Shown piece after piece: positions 22,535 through 34,500 of a stretch of DNA of 64,000 nt. The stretch spans positions 122,754,895 through 122,818,894 of the forward strand of contig CM069434.1 of assembly GCA_035610365.1 (NCBI GenBank). The letters are read 5' to 3'. A model generated the notes under the pieces. It saw nothing but the letters and a program-made list of their open reading frames with translations, was not told where the DNA came from and did no database searches. A program made the position numbers and the translations under genes. The stretch's first letter is position 1, and each line of letters begins with the position of its first letter. This stretch comes from Aquatica leii. Lineage: Eukaryota > Arthropoda > Insecta > Coleoptera > Lampyridae.

Positions 22535-24215
22535 TTGAATTACTGTTTAATTACGCCACGCGAGTGTAAAAATCATCCCAATAGTTTCTGCTATGTTTGC
22601 GGGGAATTAACTTTAAAAGCACAACGAAAACCCTTTTTTCCGCTTGTTAAAACAGCTTATAAATTGTACTTTGATTGTCAAGTTGGCGACCAGGACAAGA
22701 CTTGGGCTCCATCAGTTTGCTGTACGACTTGTTACAGTAGTTTGACCAAATAGCTCAAAGGTACCCGTAAATCAATGCCATTTGCTGTGCCCATGGTTTG
22801 GCGTGAACCTCGCTGTCATCTTACAGATTGTTACTTCCACCGTCGAGTTTTCGAGCAAAAGTAAGCAAACAATTCAGTATCTAATATTCCGTCAGCTCTA
22901 AGATCTGTTCCTCATAACGATACTTTGCCAATCCCAGAGCCCCCAAACACTTATACTCTAGAGCCGGAAATTGATTTAAAAGACTCTGAGCAACAACCTG
23001 GGGCTTCGAATGATACGTTCAATGATGATGAAGAGTATACCGCAGATTTAGTTTCTCGGCAACCTCACCTTTTCACTCAATCGGAATTAAATGATCTTGT
23101 CAGGGATTTGTAGTTACCCAAGACTAAATCTCAGCTCCTAGGATCGCGACTTCAACAGTGGAATCTCTTAGAAAAGGGAGTAAAAATATCTTCTTACAGG
23201 ACCAGACAAGCAACCCTAAAATGTCTTCTCTCAGAAGATAAAGGTTTAGTGTTCTGTCCTAATGCAAATTTATTGATGACAGAGCTACAGATGCCATGTG
23301 ACCCAGACAAATGGAGACTGTTTATAGACTCATCAAAAACAACCTTAAAAGTTGTTCTGTTGGCAAATGGGAATGGCTTCCCATCAGTTCCAGTTGCATA
23401 CTCTTTTGATATGAAGGAAACGTACGAAAACATCTTCAGAATCATTGATAAAATTAGTTATCATGATTATAAGTGGAAACTTTGCGCTGACTTAAAAGTT
23501 GTTGCTCTACTCACGGGCCTGCAATCAGGATTCACAAAATATTGCTGTTTCCTTTGTGAATGGGATAGCCGAGTCCGAGATAAACATTACATCGTACGGG
23601 ACTGGCCTCTGCGAGAAAATCTTATTCCTGGCCAGAAAAATGTCGCCGACAATCCTTTGGCTCCGAAGGAAAATATTTACTTACCACCTTTACACATCAA
23701 ACTTGGGTTGATCAAGCAGTTTGTGAAAGCAGTGGACAAGACAGGTGGCGCATTTCAATTTTTGAAAACTAAATTTCCTCGTCTTAGCGAAGCTAAAATC
23801 AAAGAAGGCGTTTTTGTTGGTCCCCAGATTAGACAATTCTTCCAAGATTCGACGTTTATTAAACACCTAAATCGAAAAAAAAACGAGCTTGGCTTGCATT
23901 TTAAAACGTTTGTAAGAACTTCCTGGGTAACCACAAAAGTGAAGATTATCTCGCTCACGTCGAGGAACTGCTTTTAGCGTACAAGGACATAGGATGTAAC
24001 ATGTCTCTTAAAGTTCACTTCCTTCACTCGCATTTGAACTTTTTCCCTGAAAATTTAGGAGCAGTCTCGTATGAACACGGGGAACGGTTCCATCAAGACA
24101 TCGCTAGGCTGGAGAAGAGATTTTCATGCAAGCATGTTGGCGGAGTACTGCTGGTTTTTGAAACGAGAGAGCTGTGTACCTCAGGGTATAAAAGGAAAGC
24201 AAGCACCAAGTAACG
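22535..24215 (+). pseudogene. Broken member of a multicopy arthropod protein family, function unknown
   Basis: The long frame begins near 22535 (MNYCLITPRECKNHPNSF) with an N-terminal cysteine module, FCYVCGE ... CCTTCYSSL, that looks like a C2-C2 zinc-binding domain. Later blocks are DPDKWRLFIDSSKTTLKVVL, YKWKLCADLKVVALLTGLQ, KYCCFLCEWDSRVRDKHYI, LPPLHIKLGLIKQFVKAVD, GVFVGPQIRQFFQDS and NLGAVSYEHGERFHQDIARL. From memory these blocks recur in many predicted arthropod proteins of unknown function. In-frame stops at 22751, 22862 and 23111, and frame changes near 23918 and 24133, make this copy non-functional. Flanking inverted repeats suggest a mobile origin, but I see no proven terminal repeats or catalytic signature. 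Confidence 0.7.
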
Positions 24216-24383
24216 ATGAATATCTTTTTATTTATTACTGTTTATAGCTAAAATAGTTCTTTTTCCCATTTAAATTAAATTCATGTCCATATATTTATTA
24301 TTATAATTATTATTATAATTATTATTATCGTTCGATAAATAAATTATAATTAATTTATCGAAAAGTGGCAAAATTAGAGATTT

Positions 24384-24515
24384 GGGGCTCCCTCGAAAAT
24401 GGTGGGTGATGGAAGAAAACGGAAGACGTATTTGGATTCAGGACGTCATTTTACATAAGAATTACCCGGAATAGTGTTAGGGCTCGATAAAAAATATTTT
24501 TTTGCAGACCAGTGA
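24384..24515 (+). repeat. Right arm of inverted repeat flanking the 22.5-24.2 kb gene
   Basis: The plus strand carries GGGCTCCC, GTGGGTGATGG, TTTGGATTCAGGACGTCATT and TTGCAGACCAGTG, matching the reverse complement of 21950-22078. Together with the left arm it brackets the coding region 22535-24215. Confidence 0.6.
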
Positions 24516-25378
24516 AATCAGTAAAAATCAAACAAATTTGCAAAGAGAACTCTACAACAGTAGAAACAGAGTTATTAATTACACTTATCTCTTTTTTATT
24601 GTCCAATATTTTTGTTGCTATTTGAAGATTACGTCGAACTGAGCTCTGAACGTACCTTTTAGTCACATTTTACCTGTTTCTTCATTAGCCATATTTCATC
24701 AAAAACCTGAAAATTAGGTTATTACACTATTGATAAGTAAGATAATAAATTGTTATATACATGTTTCTGTTAAATAAATAATTTTTTTCTATTACTAACA
24801 GATAATACGATACATTGTATGTTTATTTGCGATTAAACAACATTGTGCATTGTGTTTGACTAATTTCATTTCCGTACAGGTGAAAATCATTTCCGTCAAA
24901 CGTACAGAATAATGAATTATAAAATCATAATTTAAAAGACTTATACAAATATTCTGTGCACCACAATTATAAAATTTAAAAACGATCGTTTAAGACCGTG
25001 TGGTTGCTATTGCATTAGTTTCAACAGTACGTATAGAGTTAAAAAATTTTGGTTTGTAAATTAAATATTTTCTTTTTTGTAATTAAATGGTAACAAACTG
25101 TTGTAAATATATGATATTTTTTAAAGTAACCCAGCTCATTCATATTAACTTTTGCTTAAGATCAATATATTTAAAAAAAAAATAAAATAGTAAATGATAT
25201 GAATTTAACTAAAATTGCATGTATTTAAAGCAAGTAAATTATACTTAGAATCTTTCTAAATAGAGAGAAATAGCTAAAAGTGAAATAATAGTTACACTTA
25301 GAACTTGTAGAATGAACACTGACAAATTGGCATAAAACAAAAATACAAAGTTTTAACATATAATATTTAATTATTATT

Positions 25379-25555
25379 TTAGGTGTTAGTACAGGTACTA
25401 CCAAATATAGTGTATAATTTGTAAGGAATGTGTATTGCCAATTTGTATGAATTGCCAGCCTCGCCTTCGGCTCGGCTGCAAATTTTCATACTCGTTGCCA
25501 ATTCCTTATTCATTATACAATGTACTATTATGCCTACTACAAGTACAATATATAC
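25379..25555. repeat. Long imperfect palindrome, probable fold-back MITE
   Basis: Centred near 25463-25467, within CTCGCCTTCGGCTCGG. The left arm has AAGGAATGTGTATTGCCAA, then TTTGTATGAATTGCC; the right arm has the complement, AATTTTCATACTCGTTGCCA then ATTCCTTATTC. Weaker pairing extends outward to GTACAGGTACTACC / TACTACAAGTACAAT. The whole unit could fold into one hairpin of about 150-170 nt. No coding capacity. Likely a small palindromic non-autonomous element or a stable RNA hairpin source. Confidence 0.65.
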
Positions 25556-26711
25556 AAGCAACTATTAAAAAAATAAGCAATAATTGTAATTTTGACGTTA
25601 TTAATGTTATATACTAGTTCTTCATAATCATTATTTATTGTGAATAATTTTCTATAAAGTAAAGAACAAAAGATGAAACAAATTAAAATTTCTTAAGTAA
25701 GTTTATAATTCCAAGCGTAATCAAAGCTATCCTATTTAATTCAGTCTTTACACATTTTTTATGTAAATTAGACATCTTTTAACGATGCTTTTTAAATTTA
25801 AATCATCCTTCGTCGCTATCCTTTAAATGTAAATAAAGAATTTGTATGTATAATAGAAATAATTATGTGTGAAATAATTTTTTATAGTATTTTTAGAACA
25901 TGTCTACCACTACTTTTTTTAGATTTTTTTATTTATCTAAAAATACATTTCTAAATTACCTTATTTGGTATTTTTTCAGTTTGTCAAAAATGATTTTCGT
26001 ACATTTTTGAGTAATCGTTTTGCGCTGGTTATTTTTTTACCAGTGAACTTTGTAACTAGCAATTGTAGAACCCACTAGCCGACAGATTAACAATTCTTTT
26101 TGTTCATATTTTGTTTCAAACTACATTATTATAAGTCGATATTAATATTCTGTTAACTTTGAATAATTGATGACTTTAAACAAAATTTGTAGAATTTTAT
26201 TCTATATCAAATTATCGTTGTTACTTTTTGGGTCTACTTCGCCTAAACCCGTAAAACAAATTCTTGTTATAATTTTAAATTCTTAAAATTGCGTTGGTAA
26301 TTTGCACATAAAGACGTTATTATAGAAATGTATTGCACAAAATTTTTGACTGACCTACGCAACATTACCTCATATATAAATTGGTAAATACGTTATCTTT
26401 GAGTTACTTTATATTTTCAGTGTTTTGAGTGCATATGTGGTTCTTAAGGTGCGTTTCCACCTAAAAGAACGAACAGGAGCAACTATTTGCATGCCCTTTT
26501 CTGAATTTGCTTGCGAGTCTATTCGAATGACCGCGCAAAATTTGGTCCTTAACATTGAGATTTTTAGCAACAGGGGATTCATATGGTAGATTAATGTACT
26601 TATTTAAAATTTCCAAAGCAAGTATTTCCAGAATAATTTCCGAAGTTTGTAATACAATTGTAGAAGCTTTACGCCAATAGGTACAGGTAAAAAAAAAGTA
26701 ATTTCTAAATT

Positions 26712-26988
26712 TTATAATATATTTCTAACTATATCAGATTGTGGATAAGCACAATTCGAAAGAGGGTTTAACATGTGGGATTTCATCCTTACTTCTAAAT
26801 CCGGTGGGATCATTTCATTTTGTGACGCTAAAACCACCGAAAGCACCATTGCTAACTTATGTTCTTGTCCACTTTGAGGCGACTGCACTGGTGTATGCAC
26901 CAATGTCGTATTCAGCGGTGACTGTGCTAGAGATGATACTGATGATGCATAAACCGCACTTTGAGAACATTGTGCTGTAATAGCTTCT
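26712..26988 (-). other. Candidate protein-coding exon, unknown gene
   Basis: On the minus strand a poly-pyrimidine tract ending TTTTCAG (about 26994-26988) is followed by an open frame reading EAITAQCSQSAVYASSVSSL, VHTPVQSPQSGQEHKLAMVL and IPPDLEVRMKSHMLNPLSN to 26712. The composition (S, Q, P, V) is unlike the AT-driven noise of nearby frames, and the acceptor is good. No donor is obvious at the other end. The product is not recognised; it may belong to a host gene or an intron-bearing DNA transposon. Confidence 0.4.
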
Positions 26989-27029
26989 GAAAATAAAAAA
27001 AAAAACAATTTACAGAAGAAATAAAATGA

Positions 27030-29285
27030 TCTATTTCTGTCAACGAAATGATCTGTTAGGAAACACACTACGAAAACAAGAAATGGAAGATAAGAACACC
27101 TTCGTAGCAGAAGAACGTAACGCAAAAAGCTTGATAGGTTATATAGTATTCACACAAACAGTAAGAGAAACAATACAAGACATAGAGACAAGAAAAGAGG
27201 CGGAAATAGGTTCAAACCATAGACTAGTAGTAGCAACAATAGAAGAAATAGTAAATAAGAGTGAAGAAATAACATACAGCAGAATAGCCCTATACAAACT
27301 AAAAAAAAAAACGAAAACACAAGAAGAGCACCAAAAAATGACAAATAAGCAATTTCGTAAATTATTACATAAAACAAAGAACGAAGACCTGGAGACAAAA
27401 AAAACATCAATAAAACCCTAAAAAGAACAAGATGGTGGACTGAAGAGATAAAAGGAATAGTGAAAGAAAAGAAACAGGCTTGGAAGAAATATATCCGAAC
27501 AAAATAGGATGAACATAAAGAAAAATATAAAGAAAAAAGGAACAAAGTAAAACGAGAAATTATAAAAGCGAAAAACGAAAGCTGCAAAGAGTTTGGACAA
27601 GAAATAAGTGACAAACACAAAACATACACAAAAAACTTTTGGACAATAGTGAAAAGATTGAGGACTAAAAGCAAAGAAATAAAAGCAATAAAAAATAATC
27701 AGCAAGAACTCAAAATGGAAATAATCGAAATATTGGAAGTCTGGAAAGAGTTCTACTCAGAGAAATTTAGAGGAGAATTAAAGGTAGAAAATGAAGATAA
27801 AGAAGACACGGTAGAAATTCTAGAGATAACAAGAGAAGAAGTACAGGAAGCGATAAAACAAATTAAAATAGGCAAACCGAGTGGAGAAGCACCAGAAATG
27901 CTTAAATATCTAGGGGAAGATGGAACAGAACGGCTACATGAAATATTAAAAGAGTGGAAATCGAAGAAGATCCCCAAAAACTGGGAAATAAATCTAATAA
28001 TTCCTATACATAAAAAGACGAGACAACAAACTGTGAAGATTACAGAGCGATATGCCTAGCCCAAACCACACTAAAACTATATACGAGAATACTGAAAAAA
28101 AGACTGAAAAAATACGTAGATCACAAACTTGAAAAAAAAAACAAATGGCATTCAGAACAGGAAGACAGACAAGTGACAACATTTATATACTAAAAACGCT
28201 AATAGAAAGAGCATTAGAAGAGGATAAAGAGCTGTACCTGATATTCATTGATTTGAAAGCAGCGTTTGACACTGTACACAGACAATTAATATGGAATAGC
28301 ATGGAAGAACTAGAAGTGCCGACACAACTTATCCAAATAATTAAAAGCACGTTCAAAACAGTAATGGGGAAAGTACAAATCGCAGGACAGCGATCAGAAG
28401 AATTTGAGATGAGTAAAGGAATAAAGCAAGGGGACAGCTTAAGTCTACTTTTATTCTTGATAATAATGGAGAGAATAGTGAAACAAACCAAGGGGAAAGA
28501 ATACTTAAAAACGACAGTAGGATACAGCAAGCTAGAACGTATATCAATAAATAATAAATATACGGATGATGTAGTTCTAATAGCGGACTCACAAAAGAAA
28601 ATACAGGAATTATTAAATATCTGGGTAAAAGAACTAGAAGAAATGAAAATGGAAGTAAAAACAACAAAACAAAATTGCTGATAATAAATGAAAATCAAAC
28701 AGAGAATATACACAAAGAAATAAAATGCAAGAACACATTTCTAGAAAAAATAACAACTTTCAACTATATAGGCACAATACTAACAAATGATAGAAAAATA
28801 GACGCAGAAATAACAAATCGATCTAATAAATCAACAAAACTATATTACGCACTTAACCATATACTAAGACATAAAGAAATAGATAAAGAAACGTAAAAGA
28901 AAATACACATTACAATAATAATTCCAACAATCACATATGCAGCGGAAAATTGGACATGGACGAAAAAACATGAAAGTAAAATAAATGCAATGGAGATGAA
29001 ACACCTTAGGAAAATAGCAGGGAAAACAAAATGGGAATGAAACCATAAGAAAAAAAAATAAAACAAACACCGTCGACTGACGAAAAGAATAATGAAAGGA
29101 TGGAAACCAAGAAACAGAAAAAGAGGAAGAAAATGGCTAGACCAGATAGAATAACATACAAGAAAAAAGAAAAAACAAAGGAAGAGATGGAAACTTTAGC
29201 AAGAGACAGAAAAGCATGGAAGAAATGGGTTAAAGAGGACCGTGACCCACAATCAGACGCCTGAAACGGCAAAAGGAAATGAGAA
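27030..29285 (+). mobile_element. 5'-truncated LINE, purine-rich family
   Basis: Starts inside the endonuclease and runs through RT to the C-terminal region near 29285. Same general family type as the fragment at 47.6-50.2 kb: very A-rich sense strand, K/E-rich protein. Stops and frameshifts throughout. 5' truncation fits target-primed reverse transcription. Confidence 0.85.
27044..29265 (+). pseudogene. LINE ORF2: endonuclease tail, reverse transcriptase, C-terminal region
   Basis: Blocks in order: NDLLGNTLRKQEMEDKNTFV and SLIGYIVF with GSNHRLVVA (endonuclease end, 27044-27240); a K/E-rich linker; [74 protein letters not shown] and KGIKQGDSLSLLLF of RT. The catalytic motif is YTDD at 28559-28570 instead of YADD, a likely decay change. 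The thumb follows (TTFNYIGTILTNDRKIDAEI), then NWTWTKKHESKINAMEMKHL near 28950 and a GRKWLDQIE-like tail. Stops at 27419, 28057, 28678, 28894 and elsewhere. Confidence 0.85.
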
Positions 29286-30048
29286 GAAGAAAAAGTATTT
29301 TCTACTTGAAACGTTTGATCAAGAGGTAGATGGGAAAATCTTGGTGAGAAGAAAGTAACAACCTAACATCTCCATTGTCCTGATTATAAGCGACTTTCGG
29401 TTTAGACCTCGTCGTAATTGAACACCCAGACTTTCTAGGTTTGGTTCTAGTGTCTCCTTGAGAGCCAAAACAAGAAGTAGAACTTGACACTTTTGCCGTA
29501 TTGTTTTTTGTGAACCCAAACAGATTGACGTTATATATATTGCAGCTTGCATCTTCAGAGTGGTAAATGTCACTGAAGGAAAAAGTGAAAAGTGACGGTT
29601 ACCGTTATTACTTGGAGTAAGAGTTTGTTTCTTTTTCAAGAAAGTTGATTTTTAGAGGGAGTAATACTGGTAACCAAAATTTGCGGAGTTTTAAACCGTC
29701 TTCCCGGTCCATATTATATAGATTATAGGAGTTCTAGCCAACACTTTAGTTTGGTCAAAGTTTAGCGTGTGTCCTTAGTTCCACACGTGTTCTGCCACTG
29801 CTGATTTTGTAACTCTGCGGTGTTGGTAGTCAGCCATATGTTCTAACTTCAATAGAGCGTCCCGTCTGTCCTATAAATAAATGGTAATAAAGATTTTGAT
29901 GAACTTGATTTAATGATAAATTTTAACTTTTAGGTGGTATTTTACCAGAAAATATACAGATAAACTTATTCAGACAGCAATTTGTTAATAAATATTTTTT
30001 TTAAATATTTACATTTTTTTAATCTGCAATTATAATAAGTATCATTTT
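29286..30048. other. Unassigned interval downstream of LINE
   Basis: No supported gene. A 106-codon minus-strand frame (29639-29319) has no domain signature. The segment is less AT-rich at 29330-29870 than the surroundings, so it may be an old element fragment. 29880-30048 is AT-rich and includes possible polyadenylation sequence for the minus-strand exon that follows. Confidence 0.35.
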
Positions 30049-30368
30049 TTATTTTGTTGCTTCATTGTCATGTTCATGTTTCCACAATTGAAAGTGCATC
30101 ACTTCTTTTTCATACGCAGTCATTTCCTGCTTGCTTTTTTTCGACCATACAGAAAAACGTCGATTACAATCTGTTAAATAACACTTACAGTATTTTCCTT
30201 TATTTACCTTTGTTTGGTTTGATACTGACAGTTCAGCGGTGATAGTTGCGTTTTCTACTTGCCCTTCTTTTGTGACTAACACTTCTGGGCATTGCAGAAT
30301 TACAGGTTCTGCCACAGCATCTTCAAAAACGATCTGAATTTCTGGTGAATTGAACTCATTTGTTAAAC
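30049..30368 (-). CDS. Candidate terminal exon, unknown protein
   Basis: Minus strand: a possible splice acceptor ending TTTTTAG near 30369 precedes a frame reading LTNEFNSPEIQIVFEDAVAE, PVILQCPEVLVTKEGQVENA, NKGKYCKCYLTDCNRRFSVW and EKEVMHFQLWKHEHDNEATK, with a stop at 30049-30051. Several Cys residues (CKCYLTDC) and a basic-acidic C-terminus are present. It is reminiscent in style of Myb/SANT-type proteins of insects and their transposons, but I do not recognise it. AT-rich sequence with AATAAA-like motifs follows. An upstream exon was not found. Confidence 0.4.
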
Positions 30369-30369
30369 T

Positions 30370-30798
30370 AAAAATGTGTTTTAGTAACTTTTCTCTATGA
30401 AAATTTTATTTTAAATATATCTACGTGCTTTTATCCATACATTTGTAAAAATAATATTAGTAAACTAAACAATAGAAATTAAAAATCAGGGCGTCACAAT
30501 CATATTCAGATCTGTCTTTCCAAAACTCATTTGCGGCTAAATCGGTAATTGTCACTATTGGTAGGTCTATCTGGTTCCGCCAAGTCGTTTATAGACGGTT
30601 CGCTACCACTTTTTTTTCTGTATTGTTTCGCCTAAAGATAGTTATTTAAGAAATAATTTTTGCACTTTATTTCATCTTCCTCTATTGTTTCTTTAGGCGG
30701 AACACTTCTCGGCCTTCTTTAAAATTTATTTGCACTCAGTAGTTTTTGTTAGATATTAATTCTTCGTACTATAAGTATTAACTTGTATAACTATAGTA
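30370..30798. other. Unassigned sequence 5' of truncated gypsy copy A
   Basis: No coding feature. Gypsy A homology to copy B begins abruptly near 30800 (GGAAGCGTCACGAGTGAAG), so this segment is the flank against which the 5'-truncated retrotransposon lies. Confidence 0.5.
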
Positions 30799-30831
30799 CT
30801 GAAAGGAAGCGTCACGAGTGAAGATTTAATA

Positions 30832-31560
30832 ATGGACCATCGAGAAGAAAACACTCACAAGTTCAAAGTTGTACCACCGAATTTTGATGGTAAAGTTCCA
30901 TGGTCAACCTACTACAAGCAGTTTGAAGCCGCAGCTACTGCTAATGGTTGGAGCAACAAGCAAAAAGCGACGTCTTTAATAGTGTCCTTACGTGGAGAAG
31001 CGCTTGGAATTTTACAAACTGTTCCTGACCACCTACAAGAAAATTACGAACTTTTAATTTCACGTTTAGAAATGAGATATGGAGATGCTCATCTTCAACA
31101 AGTATACCAGGCTCAAATTAAAAGTCGGGTTCAAAAAGCTGCCAAAAGTCTTCAAGAGTTTGAGGCTGACATCGCCAGATTAACACGGCTTGCGTATCCT
31201 ACAGCACCAGATACCTTCTTGGAGCAGTTGGCTATTCAAACCTTCGTAGACGGCCTCCGAGACAACGAAACTCAGCAGACTCTACGGTTAGCACGACCGA
31301 AGACGTTGGATGACGCTTTCCCATGCTTTGGAGTTCGAGGCGGCAAAACAAGCGTCGCAACGAAGCAGCCATAAGCTCCGTTGTGCTACAGAAATACCCT
31401 CGAACTCAGAAGAAAGCATTAAAGACATAGTACGACGTGTATTTCGGAAACAAGTAGCTCGAGGAAGAGAAGTTACGTGCTGGAACTGCGGGGAAGTGGG
31501 CCACGTACGACGACGCTGTACTAAGCCCAAAAGAAGACCAGAAGAGCGTCCGGAAAACTA
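30832..31560 (+). pseudogene. Gag of gypsy copy A (capsid region and zinc knuckle)
   Basis: Frame from 30832: FKVVPPNFDGKVPWSTYYKQ, LIVSLRGEALGILQTVPDHL and FEADIARLTRLAYPTAPDTF, a retrotransposon capsid of the PF03732 type. A frame change near 31310 leads to the nucleocapsid CCHC knuckle CWNCGEVGHVRRRC at about 31480-31521, and the frame ends at 31561. Gag packages the RNA in virus-like particles. The ATG at 30832 is internal in copy B, where gag starts earlier with a coiled coil. Confidence 0.88.
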
Positions 31561-31575
31561 GAACAGGTCGACCGA

Positions 31576-34500
31576 ATGGGGCGAAAATCGACTTCAACGA
31601 GCCATGCCCCGGGGATTACCATCCAAATGGCATCGCCTAAGGAGCAATTGCATAGCATTTATCTCGATGGCAAGATCAATGGGAGAAGCCTCCAGTTACT
31701 GGTTGACACGGGAACGACGAAGACCATCATTCGTCCTGACATGTTATTGGAAAACGATAAGACATCACCAGTAACAGCACGACTTCGAACAGCGACGAGC
31801 GACGAAATACCTACTCACGGACAAGTCAAAGTAACTATTGGTTTGGGAAATGGAGTACTCGACCATCAAGTACTGGTAGCCGACATCACGGAAGAAGTTA
31901 TCCTGGGAATGGACGTGATAAAGAAGTATGGGTTCCATTTGGATATGAAGAACGATGTCCTGAAGATCGACAATGAAGAAATTCTCTTTCATTTGTCAGA
32001 GAAGGCAGCCGTGCGAGTCTTATTGAGTGAAGACGTGACTCTGCCTGCAAGGACTGAAAGTGTGGTGATGGCACGCTTGGATGGTAGTCTCCGGGAAGGC
32101 TACATAAGCGCGATTGAACCAATGGAGGGCGGCTTAGTTGAACAGGGACTACTCGTTGGCAGAACTTTAATACGAGTAAAAAACACGATGCCAGTAAGGA
32201 TCTTAAACATTAACTCAAATCCTGTAACGTTGAAAAAGAAGACCGTGGTAGGCCAATGCACGCCAGTATCACAAATTGTGAGATGCGTGAAGTCGAACAA
32301 AGATACGTCGCCGAAGAAGTGTCCACAACATCTATTGGAGATTCTTACCACCAAATGCCAAAACCTCAGCCAAGACCAGCTGGCTAAAGTTAAAGTGTTG
32401 ATCCAAGAGTACCAAGATGTGTTCGTGCTGGAGAGTGGCTCCAAAGGAAGAACTAACGTGGTGAAACATAAAATTAATACCGGAGACGCTCGGCCGATAC
32501 GACAACATCCACGCAGACTTCTTTTGGCGAAAAGAGAAGAAGCCGAACAAATAATTACGGATATGGAGAGAGAAGGCGTGATTGAACCTTCAAACAGTCC
32601 ATGGGCATCCCCAGTAGTACTCGTAAAGAAGAAGGATGAATCAACGAGGTTTTGCGTAGACTACAGGCAACGACGTGACCAAAAAGGACAGCTATCCTTT
32701 ACCCAGAATTGACGATACGCTAGACACCCTGTCAGGATCCCAGTGATTTTCTACCTTAGATTTAAAGAGTGGATACTGGCAGGTAGAATTAGAACCCAAG
32801 GATCGTGAAAAAACAGCTTTTACGATCGGAACTGGTTTGTGGAAGTTTACTGTAATGCCCTTTGGCCTGTGTAACGCTCCTGCAACGTTCGAGCGTTTGA
32901 TGGAGACCATCTTGCGCGGATTGTCTTGGAAGACGTGCTTGGTTTACCTGGACGACGTGATCGTGGTTGGAAGGTTGTTTGAAGAACACTTGAACAACTT
33001 GAAGGAAGTGTTCCAGCGATTACGTAGGGCTAACCTCAAAGTGAGCCCAAAGAAGTGCCACGTATTTAAGAAGGAAGTCCAATACCTTGGCCACGTCGTA
33101 TCTAGAGATGAAGTGAGGGCTGACCCAGACAAAATCCGAGCAGTGCAAGCATGGCCAAGACCAATCGACAAACATCAGGTCCAAAGTTTCCTTGGGTTGT
33201 GCACTTATTATAGAAGATTTGTACCCGGATTTGCCAATATTGCCAAACCATTGACAAAATTAACCGAAGAAAAAGCAGAATTTAGATGGAATGAAGACTG
33301 CGAAAGTTCTTTTAATCAACTAAAACAAGCCCTAGTCACTTTGCCGATTTTGAGTTATCCAAGAGAAGATGGAAAGTTTGTTTTGGATACCGACGCAAGC
33401 AATCTGGCCATAGGCGCGGTCCTTTCGCAGGTTCAAGATGGAGAAGAAAAGGTTATCGCGTACTTTAGCAAGTTTTTGTCCAGGCCAGAAAGGAATTATT
33501 GCGTGACTAGGAGGGAGCTGTTAGCAGTCGTTAAGTCCATCGAACATTTCTACAAGTATTTGTATGGACGAAAATTTCTACTGAGAACAGACCACGCCGC
33601 TTTAAAATGGCTACTGCAGTTCCGTAACCCAGAAGGACAAGTAGCAAGATGGATCGAGAGACTGCAAGAGTATGACTATGACACAGAACACCGTACCGGA
33701 AGCAGTCATCGGAACGCTGATGCCTTATCCAGAAGACCATGTCCGGCAGACTGTAGCCATTGTTCGCGACTGGAAGAAAAAGTCGAATGCCTCCGGAGAA
33801 CTGCTATGGTTGATGATGAGTGGGAACCTGAGCAGTTACGTCGCGAACAAGAAGACGATCCTGAAATAAGACTACTCCTCGACTGGAAAGAAAGCGGCCG
33901 ACGACCAGCCTGGGAAGAAGTGAGTGCTTTGGGCAGAAATATCAAAGCGTACTGGGCGCAGTGGGACTTCTTGATAGTAGAAGACTGTCTTCTTGAGCGA
34001 TCCCTAGAAAGTGCCAAGGGCACGGGAAACAGACTACAGCTGGTAGTGCCGAAGAGCAGGGTGACAGAAGTGTTGAAGCATCTCCACGATGGGACATCAG
34101 GAGGACACTTTGGCATTAAGAAGACGTTGGGTAAAGTGCGAGAACGATTCTACTGGATGAACTGCAAAGAGGACGTCATGAAATAGTGCCGTAAATGCAC
34201 AGTCTGCGCATTAGGAAATGGTCCAGCGAGAAAGCGCAAAGCACCTATGAAGCAATACAACGTAGGAAGCCCTTTGGAAAGAGTAGCGATTGACATCGCA
34301 GGGCCCTTCCTAGAATCCAATTCGGGAAATAAATACATTCTGGTGGCGATGCATTATTTTACGAAATGGACGGAGGCTTACGCCATACCTAATCAGGAAG
34401 CAACTACAGTCGCAGACGTATTAGTAAAGGAGTTTTTCTGCCGGTTTGGAGTTCTCTTGGAATTACACTCCGATCAAGGCCGCAATTTTGAGTCTGGGCT

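Larger units (their letters stand above)
24216..26700. other. AT-rich interval with simple repeats
   Basis: About 2.5 kb with no supported gene. It contains a (TTA)n-type simple repeat at about 24295-24330, the right inverted-repeat arm (24384-24515) and a long imperfect palindrome at about 25379-25555 (separate entries). Confidence 0.45.

Noticed and set aside
27150-29272. Minus-strand hydrophobic frames opposite the 27-29 kb LINE, resembling membrane proteins
   Set aside because: Complement of A-rich LINE coding sequence gives F/L/S-rich frames; RT motifs on the plus strand explain the region.
31765-33740. Minus-strand open frames opposite gypsy pol (also 42171-43400)
   Set aside because: Identical shadows occur opposite both gypsy copies and carry no domain.
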